Source: Caccovicinus sp051878975
Lineage (GTDB): Bacteria > Bacillota > Clostridia > Lachnospirales > Lachnospiraceae
DNA: 29,628 nucleotides
Direction: 5' to 3'
Assembly: GCA_051878975.1 (NCBI GenBank)
Contig: JBJELD010000102.1
Location: forward strand, 1 to 29,628
The translations under genes and the position numbers were made by a program. Below, piece by piece: positions 24,343-29,628 of the stretch. Every line of letters begins with the position of its first letter. The first letter of the stretch is position 1. The notes below the pieces were generated by a model that was given only the letters and a program-made list of their open reading frames with translations, had not been told where the DNA came from and made no database searches.

Positions 24343-24381
24343 CTCCCTGACCCGTGGGTGTGACGGTTCAGGGAGTTTTTT
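24343..24381. terminator. Bidirectional terminator between rpsT and the hemerythrin gene
   Basis: A 13-bp stem with one mismatch (24343-24355 against 24363-24375) and a 7-nt loop, followed by TTTTTT on the plus strand and ATTTTTTAT on the minus strand. It serves the convergent rpsT and bacteriohemerythrin genes. Confidence 0.95.
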
Positions 24382-24382
24382 A

Positions 24383-24805
24383 TTACAATCTGTGTTCGCT
24401 TTCTCTCATAAAGATGTATTCCGCTACCGAGCGATCGAAAGTCTGGATGTGATAGTACAGCCACTCAGTCACATTCTGGTTTACGCTCTCCACGAATGCG
24501 TCGGTCGGTCCTTCTTCCTCCTCCAGCATCTGATGCAGCTCTTCTACGACCTTCTTCAGCTCCTCATGCTTTGCCTGGTGCTCTTTCAGACCCGGATAGC
24601 CGACTTCCTCCTGAAGCTTCTCTTCTGCCTGAAAATGATACTCGGTATAATCGCCCAGGAAATCCAGCATTTTCATGGCCTTTACCTTATCCAGATTCTC
24701 CTCACAGCACTGCAGCAGATCATTAATCTTCTGAATCAGCTCCTTATGCTGCTCATCGATCATTTTATTTCCTGTGATCAAGTTATCCTCAAATTTCGCG
24801 TACAT
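24383..24805 (-). CDS. Bacteriohemerythrin
   Basis: A 140-aa four-helix-bundle protein with a non-heme di-iron site that binds oxygen reversibly; in anaerobes it is thought to sense or scavenge oxygen. All expected ligands are present: His20 (DEQHKE), His57 and Glu61 (HFQAEE), His76 and His80 (EHQAKH), His119 and Asp124 (HIQTFD). Length is that of a stand-alone domain, without a fused chemotaxis or signalling partner. AAGGAGGA six bases before the ATG is a strong ribosome binding site, and an extended -10 promoter lies upstream. It follows holA but likely has its own promoter, and ends at the bidirectional terminator. Confidence 0.95.
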   Translation of the reverse strand: MYAKFEDNLITGNKMIDEQHKELIQKINDLLQCCEENLDKVKAMKMLDFLGDYTEYHFQAEEKLQEEVGYPGLKEHQAKHEELKKVVEELHQMLEEEEGPTDAFVESVNQNVTEWLYYHIQTFDRSVAEYIFMRESEHRL

Positions 24806-24844
24806 GATAGTATCCTCCTTTTTTATTCTGAAAAATCTGGTTTT

Positions 24845-24853
24845 ATTGTAGCA
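24845..24853 (-). promoter_or_regulatory. Extended -10 promoter of the hemerythrin gene
   Basis: TGCTACAAT on the minus strand: a TACAAT hexamer with the extended TGn element. The hexamer at 17-bp spacing (GGTCAA) is a poor -35, as allowed for extended -10 promoters. It lies in the 83-base gap after holA. Confidence 0.55.
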
Positions 24854-24888
24854 TATTTTCTTTCAATTGACCACAATATTGCATCGAA

Positions 24889-25899
24889 TTATTTTTTACT
24901 TTTTTCAGAAGAATGATTCTTCCCGGATCCGTAATCGGCACAGATCAGAAGCTCCACAGCCAGCCGGTCCTGAAGACGACCTGTTTTTACCGCCTCCTCC
25001 GTATCCACGCACAGCTGTACATAGGATAGGATCTGCTCTGTGGTGAAGGCTCTGGCCTGAATGATCAGCTTGCCCACCACAAAGGGAGGAAGTTTCAGCC
25101 TGGAAGCCATCTCGGACTTCGGAACATTCTTTCCGACCATATCCCGCACCTGCAGAAGCTGGTTAAACTGACGGGCAATGAGAAACAGGATCCGCATGGG
25201 CGGCTCCCGCAGAATCAGAAGATCCTCGTAAAGATCCATGGCCTTCCTCGTCTGACGGCCGGAAATGGCGGAAATCATCTCAAAAATCTTATTGGTGACC
25301 TGAGCGGTGCAGATATCCTCCACATCCTGCGGCGTGATCACATCACGGCCGAGCGTATAGCTGATCAGCTTTTCCAGCTCGGAGCGGATATTTTCCATAT
25401 CATCGCCGGTTTTCGAAAGCAGGAGCTCCATGGTCGATCCGGCAATCTTTTTGCCTTCCCTGGCCAAAAGGGAGGCCGCCCATTTTGACAGCTGCGCCGA
25501 ATCCTGACGCACCATTTCCGCTGCATAACCAACCTTTTTGACCGCCTTGAAGAGCCGGCTCCGTTTATCTACCTCCGATTCCACAAACAGCATGCAGGCC
25601 GTATCCGGAAGCTCCGGCAGGTATTCTGCCAGCTCGTCTCCTCCGCTTTTGAACAGGCCGCTGTCCTCGATCAGAATCAGCCGCTTTTCTGCAAAAAACG
25701 GCATCGTATCTGCCAGGCTGATGATCTCTGTCAGATTCAGACCCTTCCCTTCAAAATAATGATAGTTCATGGTATCCCCGCCCAGGATGGCTTCCTTCAG
25801 CCGGTTCCTATAGCTTTTCTTCAAAAATGCCTCTTCCCCGTAAAGCAGATAGACCCGTCTGAACGTCCGCTCTTTGATATCCTGATTCAGCGTCTGCAT
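24889..25899 (-). CDS. holA: DNA polymerase III subunit delta
   Basis: A 336-aa clamp-loader subunit that opens the beta sliding clamp. It begins with the usual FRRVYLLYGEEAFLKKSY, then FEGKGLNLTEIISLADTMPFF and KRLILIEDSG of the AAA-like fold, and the collar region with ISAISGRQTRKAMDLYEDLL and EPPMRILFLIARQFNQLLQ. The final LAVELLICADYGSGKN is also typical. Walker residues are not expected in delta. GAGGGG seven bases before the ATG supports the start. It normally lies next to comEC and rpsT in Firmicutes; here an alcohol dehydrogenase relic separates it from comEC. Confidence 0.97.
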   Translation of the reverse strand: MQTLNQDIKERTFRRVYLLYGEEAFLKKSYRNRLKEAILGGDTMNYHYFEGKGLNLTEIISLADTMPFFAEKRLILIEDSGLFKSGGDELAEYLPELPDTACMLFVESEVDKRSRLFKAVKKVGYAAEMVRQDSAQLSKWAASLLAREGKKIAGSTMELLLSKTGDDMENIRSELEKLISYTLGRDVITPQDVEDICTAQVTNKIFEMISAISGRQTRKAMDLYEDLLILREPPMRILFLIARQFNQLLQVRDMVGKNVPKSEMASRLKLPPFVVGKLIIQARAFTTEQILSYVQLCVDTEEAVKTGRLQDRLAVELLICADYGSGKNHSSEKSKK

Positions 25900-25916
25900 C
25901 GATATGCCCCTCTCTC

Positions 25917-26099
25917 TTACCTGCTGGCATAAGCCATCCGGTAAATCTCAATCATTTCCTTTTTTCCAAGCTCCCGGATCCCCGGCAGAGTCCTTGCGCC
26001 GAAATTCGTGCATTTTTCCGCCATCTCGTCAAATTTCTCCGGTTCTACCTCCAGCTCCTCCAGAGACACCGGCATGCCCAGCTCCTCTTTGCTGACATG
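25917..26099 (-). pseudogene. 3' relic of an iron-containing alcohol dehydrogenase
   Basis: Sixty sense codons and a TAA, on the minus strand between comEC and holA. The translation includes KEELGMPVSLEELEV, EKFDEMAEKCTNFG and MIEIYRMAYASR. This matches the C-terminal tail of butanol-dehydrogenase-type iron alcohol dehydrogenases (a LGMPxxLxEL segment, then DEMAEKC and a final IYxMA helix). The catalytic and metal-binding parts (about 320 residues) are missing. The frame stays open a few codons farther upstream but meets a stop inside the end of comEC, and no start codon with a ribosome binding site is present. I read it as what remains after a deletion or insertion beside comEC. The alternative, a tiny independent gene, lacks support. 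The identification is from motif memory, not an alignment. Confidence 0.75.
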
Positions 26100-26122
26100 T
26101 ATTTTTGAAATCGTTCTTATGA

Positions 26123-28624
26123 TTATAGATTATAGGAGATAACCTGCCGTTTTACAACAACGAAAATCCGGCTTCCATTCTCCCTCCGACAGTAGCCGCC
26201 GTAGCTCAGTGCTCCGTCCTCCACATGCATCAGGACCGCTCCCAGCTCACCGGTTTTCAGAACCTGGCAGCCCGCCTCCTTCAGACGTTCCAGCGTCTCT
26301 TCATGGGGATGACCGTAGGAATTGGCCTCTCCGTAGGAAATCACGGCAAGCTGAGGACGCACTGCCTCCAGTAACTCTTCACTGGTGGAAAAGCGGGAAC
26401 CATGGTGCGCCGCCTTCAGCACCTGAATCGGCCGCAGCTCCGTTTCCGGTGTCCGCTCTCTTATCTTTTCCTCCCCTTCCTGTCCCACATCTCCGGTCAG
26501 AAGCAGATGAAATTCCTCGTAGTCCATCCGCAGAACCAGAGACTGCTGATTTCGGTCAGCGGGATCGATCTCCTCTCCTTTCTCCGGATACAGACAGGTA
26601 AACCGGCAGTTTCCGACCTGTACCTGCTCCCCGGCATGCATATAACAGACCCTGGTCCTGCGGTTTTCCGCTGCCAGAATCAGATCGTCATAGCCCGCGT
26701 CTTCCATTCCCGCTTCCGGAAGCACCAGACAGTCCACCTGAATGCTGCTTTCCTCCAGAAGATACAAAAGTCCGCTGATGTGATCCTGATCCCCGTGGCT
26801 GACAAAGGCAACATCCACATGCGAAATACCCGCAGATTTCAGATAAGGCTCCAGCCGGTTTTTTCCCACCTGTCTTTCGCTGCTGCTTCCGCCGTCTACC
26901 AGAATGACGGCCCGTCCGGCATGCTCAGGAGCGCCCCCGTCACATCGGATCACGATCCCGTCCCCCTGTCCCACATCCAGAAATGCCACATCACAGCCCT
27001 TCTGCGCTTTCGGAAGCAGAAAAAATATTCCGCCTGCGGTTCCGGCCGCCAAAAGCGCCCATTTTCTCCAGATTCTCCGAAAACGGTTCGTTTCTTTCAA
27101 AGAAGAGGATGGATTGGGCAGGCAGATTCCGGCTGCAGCTGCGGCAAGAAGCAGATAATAGCCGCCCAACTGCCAGATCTCTGGTCTCCCCCAGACAACC
27201 GGCTGTCCGGGCCATCCGGAAACCATCCTGCACAGCTTCTCATATCCCTCCAGAATATAATGCCCGCACCCCAGCGCCGCGATTCCCGGCGCCGGAAACC
27301 AGCTTCCCAGACCGATCGCCAGAAGCCCGGAAAGGAGTACATACCCCATCAGCGGAACGACGATCAGATTCAGGAAAATTCCGTACAGAGGATATTCAAA
27401 ATTCTGCCAAAGCACGATCGGACCGGTCAAAAGCTGCACAGACAGGCTGATAATCACGGTTTTCTCCCAGTTTCGCTTTACTTCCAGCCCTTTCACCAGC
27501 TGCTCCCCCAGAAGGCCGATGCCCAGAACCGCCCCGAAAGACAGCCAGAAGCCGCCGGACCAGAGAAGGAGCGGCTGACTGGCCGAAAGAAGCAGAGCAG
27601 CCAGCGACAGCGCAGAAAGCAGATCATAGGTCCTTCCCAGATATTCAGCCAGAAAAGCGGCAAAAAGCATGACCGCCGCCCGCATGGCCGAGCCGGATGC
27701 GCCGGTCATCCACGCATAGCTGGCAATCATTCCGCCGGATGCCAGTCCGGATATCCCGTATCCCAGCCCGGCTTTCCGAAGCAGCCGGTAACAACCCATT
27801 CCCACCAGCGAGAAATGAAGGCCGCTGACAGCCAGAAGATGAGCAATCCCGTTTCTCTGATAAAGCTCCTGAAGCTCCGGATCCAGCCCTTCTCTCTCTC
27901 CGAGAAGCGCCGCCTGAAAAATCCCGGCATCCTCCGGATCGCACAGCGTTTGAAGTGTCCGGCTGAAATGCCGCCGAATCCGGTAAAGCCAATCCGGATA
28001 CGGGGCGCCATCGCCTCTCCCGAACACGATTTCTGCAAATAACGCCATGGAGATCTGCCGGGAAGCATAGTACTGTCTCCGGTCAAATTCCCCCGGATTC
28101 CTTGCTTTCGAAAAACGGCTCACCCGGCCCCACGCCGCAATTTCACTTCCGATCGGAAAGTCTGCCTCCGGAAAGCGTTCCTTCTCCAGATAAATCAGGA
28201 CCTTTTCAAACCGCTCCGTATCCGCCGTTACCAGATAATACGTTTCTTTTTCCCGGATATCCGACACACACCCCGAAATCTGCACCTGACTCTCCTGCGC
28301 GGGAAGCTGTGCTTCCGTCTGTTCCCATGCCCGGACTGTGGCCTTCATCCGGAAATATCCGGCCAGAAAAGTGCAAAAAAGCAAAGATATCCACAAAATT
28401 ATGCGCATACCGCTGCTTTTTCCTCTGTTTCCTTTTTCTTTGCTCCTGCATTTGCAGACTGCACCTTCGCAGGCGGCAAGTCCTGCATACCCGCAGACTG
28501 CAGCGGCTGCCAGGACGACTGCCGCAAAACCGGTTGTTTCTGTAAAAATTCCACTCTCTGCGCGCCACGCAAATACCTCTCCAAGTACGAAGCCTGTCGC
28601 TGCTGCAAAAAGCGGCCGTTTTAT
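26123..28624 (-). CDS. comEC: DNA internalization competence protein ComEC, non-standard start
   Basis: A polytopic membrane protein that forms the DNA uptake channel in transformation. From the first ATG (28408) it has 761 aa: an N-terminal soluble domain (SQVQISGCVSDI), the competence domain with GIAHLLAVSGLHFSLVG and many membrane segments, and a C-terminal metallo-beta-lactamase-like domain with FLDVGQGDG, VSHGDQDHISG, LTGDVG and AAHHGSRFS. The open frame continues 71 codons upstream, encoding KRPLFAAATGFVLGEVFAW and a second hydrophobic helix, which is the usual ComEC N-terminus. No ATG, GTG or TTG occurs in that stretch. The frame would start at ATA (28624), nine bases after AGGAGG and overlapping the gerMN stop as ATAA. 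I give the extended frame as the gene. If only ATG is used, the product lacks its first two membrane segments. Competence is not established for this group. Confidence 0.88.
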   Translation of the reverse strand: MKRPLFAAATGFVLGEVFAWRAESGIFTETTGFAAVVLAAAAVCGYAGLAACEGAVCKCRSKEKGNRGKSSGMRIILWISLLFCTFLAGYFRMKATVRAWEQTEAQLPAQESQVQISGCVSDIREKETYYLVTADTERFEKVLIYLEKERFPEADFPIGSEIAAWGRVSRFSKARNPGEFDRRQYYASRQISMALFAEIVFGRGDGAPYPDWLYRIRRHFSRTLQTLCDPEDAGIFQAALLGEREGLDPELQELYQRNGIAHLLAVSGLHFSLVGMGCYRLLRKAGLGYGISGLASGGMIASYAWMTGASGSAMRAAVMLFAAFLAEYLGRTYDLLSALSLAALLLSASQPLLLWSGGFWLSFGAVLGIGLLGEQLVKGLEVKRNWEKTVIISLSVQLLTGPIVLWQNFEYPLYGIFLNLIVVPLMGYVLLSGLLAIGLGSWFPAPGIAALGCGHYILEGYEKLCRMVSGWPGQPVVWGRPEIWQLGGYYLLLAAAAAGICLPNPSSSLKETNRFRRIWRKWALLAAGTAGGIFFLLPKAQKGCDVAFLDVGQGDGIVIRCDGGAPEHAGRAVILVDGGSSSERQVGKNRLEPYLKSAGISHVDVAFVSHGDQDHISGLLYLLEESSIQVDCLVLPEAGMEDAGYDDLILAAENRRTRVCYMHAGEQVQVGNCRFTCLYPEKGEEIDPADRNQQSLVLRMDYEEFHLLLTGDVGQEGEEKIRERTPETELRPIQVLKAAHHGSRFSTSEELLEAVRPQLAVISYGEANSYGHPHEETLERLKEAGCQVLKTGELGAVLMHVEDGALSYGGYCRRENGSRIFVVVKRQVISYNL

Positions 28625-29568
28625 GATGATTCTCCTCCTGTCACATAATCCATGTTCTGTTCAAAAAGCGTATCCAGGGAGATCCGGTCCCGGAACATCA
28701 CAGCCGAGGAGCCGTTGACCGAGAACTGAACCCGGTTGACCGTTGTCAGCTGTGTCAGAGAATCCACGATCGAATAGATCGGAATCTCATCGGCAATTTC
28801 CAGATTGTTGTTTAAAAATGCGGAGTCAAAATTCAGATAGCACACATTGTCCGTCACCGTGACATTCAGAATCTTGGTCTCCGGCGGAACGGTGGCCTTC
28901 AGCCCCTCCCGCTCCGGTCCTTCCAGAAGCTGCTCCACGATCAGCCGCTCCATGGAGGTATTGATGTTATGGATGACCTCCCGTTTTTCTTCTGTCAGCA
29001 TCCCGCCGGACTCATCCGCAAAATACAGGACCAGCTCCGACCGCTCAAAGGCGTTTACATCGCTGATATTGTCCATAAAATCCGTAGCGGAAAGCATTCC
29101 CACCGGCGTTCCGGAAGAATCCATAAGCGGCTGCTCGCCGCTGTAAATATTCAGGTAATCGACCCCCTCGATCTGGGTCAGCGTCTTGGTCAGCGCCGCC
29201 CGGCAGAGAATCTCCTGGCTGGAGCTCATCATCGTGTAATTCGTGTCAAAATACAGATACAACACATTCTGCTCCCACTGAAAATGCTGCAGCTCCGCCT
29301 TCGCAATCAGAGGGGATTTCGCATCCAGCTCCGCCGGAACGGTTACCAGCTGGTCATACAGCTCCTGAATCAGCTCCGACCGGTCTGCCGCTTCCGCCTC
29401 ATAGCTGACCGGCACCATCCTGGTCATTCCCGTGTTCAGATAATAGATCTGATATTCATTGCCCGTCAGATTGTTTCCTGACACCGCTTTTTCCCGGCAT
29501 CCTGCCAGGAAAATCACCGGTATCAGCAGAACGATCAGGCTCATTTTCCAGCTTATTCTTCTTCCCAT
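28621..29568 (-). CDS. GerMN-domain lipoprotein
   Basis: A protein of about 315 aa with two GerMN domains, the module named after the Bacillus spore germination protein GerM. A lipoprotein signal (LIVLLIPVIFLAGC) with lipobox Leu-Ala-Gly-Cys anchors it outside the membrane. Domain 1 covers roughly LQHFQWEQNVLYLYFDTNY through VDYLNIY; domain 2 covers ELVLYFAD through RVQFSVNG, with LKATVPPETKILNVTV at its heart. I chose the ATG at 29568, which has AGGTGG three bases upstream; the longest frame starts at 29607 without a visible ribosome binding site. The stop overlaps the proposed comEC start. A role in spore cortex or germination is inferred from family only. The promoter would lie at or beyond the window edge. 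Confidence 0.88.
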   Translation of the reverse strand: MGRRISWKMSLIVLLIPVIFLAGCREKAVSGNNLTGNEYQIYYLNTGMTRMVPVSYEAEAADRSELIQELYDQLVTVPAELDAKSPLIAKAELQHFQWEQNVLYLYFDTNYTMMSSSQEILCRAALTKTLTQIEGVDYLNIYSGEQPLMDSSGTPVGMLSATDFMDNISDVNAFERSELVLYFADESGGMLTEEKREVIHNINTSMERLIVEQLLEGPEREGLKATVPPETKILNVTVTDNVCYLNFDSAFLNNNLEIADEIPIYSIVDSLTQLTTVNRVQFSVNGSSAVMFRDRISLDTLFEQNMDYVTGGESS

Positions 29569-29628
29569 GCTCCACCTGCCACTCAAAATATGGACAAATA
29601 TACCCATATCGAGATATTGAAAGTTTTC

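Noticed and set aside
26402..28042. 546-aa plus-strand frame opposite comEC
   Set aside because: No recognisable domain, and the minus strand carries a well-supported ComEC; GC-rich antisense frames stay open by composition.

Overview
The window looks like chromosomal DNA from a spore-forming, low-to-mid GC Firmicute, most likely a gut Lachnospiraceae-type clostridium. The support is Firmicutes-type gene order (hrcA-grpE-dnaK-dnaJ behind a CIRCE element, and rpsT/gpr/spoIIP/lepA/hemW), sporulation genes (germination protease, SpoIIP), and strong GGAGG-type ribosome binding sites. No tRNA, rRNA, CRISPR array or insertion sequence was seen. Nearly all genes are on the minus strand; only the 3D-domain gene (17500) and rpsT (24044) are on the plus strand.

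Region 1 (about 150-11,775, minus strand) is an accessory sortase-assembled pilus locus. In transcription order it holds a SARP/BTAD-type regulator whose C-terminus looks like a degenerate GGDEF domain, a terminator, a regulatory spacer with 11-bp tandem repeats and a palindrome, two small proteins (about 63 and 104 aa), a signal peptidase I, a 1689-aa von Willebrand A-domain tip adhesin, a 588-aa LPSTG backbone pilin, a class C sortase, and a small basal-type pilin with an LAKTG signal. A hairpin between pilin and sortase contains a sequence that could alternatively pair with the sortase ribosome binding site. The locus abuts the dnaJ terminator, and the pilin and the distal adhesin half are visibly AT-richer than the flanks.

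Region 2 (11,871-17,017, minus strand) is the heat-shock operon hrcA-grpE-dnaK-dnaJ with a textbook sigma-A promoter and a perfect CIRCE operator.

Region 3 (17,018-18,320) is a leader region and a secreted 3D-domain (presumed peptidoglycan-cleaving) protein on the plus strand, ending in a strong bidirectional terminator.

Region 4 (18,352-23,861, minus strand) carries gpr, spoIIP, then lepA and hemW, with a good vegetative promoter overlapping the end of spoIIP and serving lepA-hemW. rpsT diverges from gpr and shares a bidirectional terminator with the next block.

Region 5 (24,383-29,628, minus strand) is a GerMN-domain lipoprotein, comEC, a 60-codon 3' relic of an iron-containing alcohol dehydrogenase, holA, and a bacteriohemerythrin. 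The comEC frame continues 71 codons upstream of its first ATG and would begin at an ATA codon overlapping the gerMN stop (ATAA), behind an AGGAGG sequence.

The least conventional observations are the SARP plus GGDEF-like regulator with its candidate 11-bp repeats, the pilin/sortase hairpin, and the comEC start.
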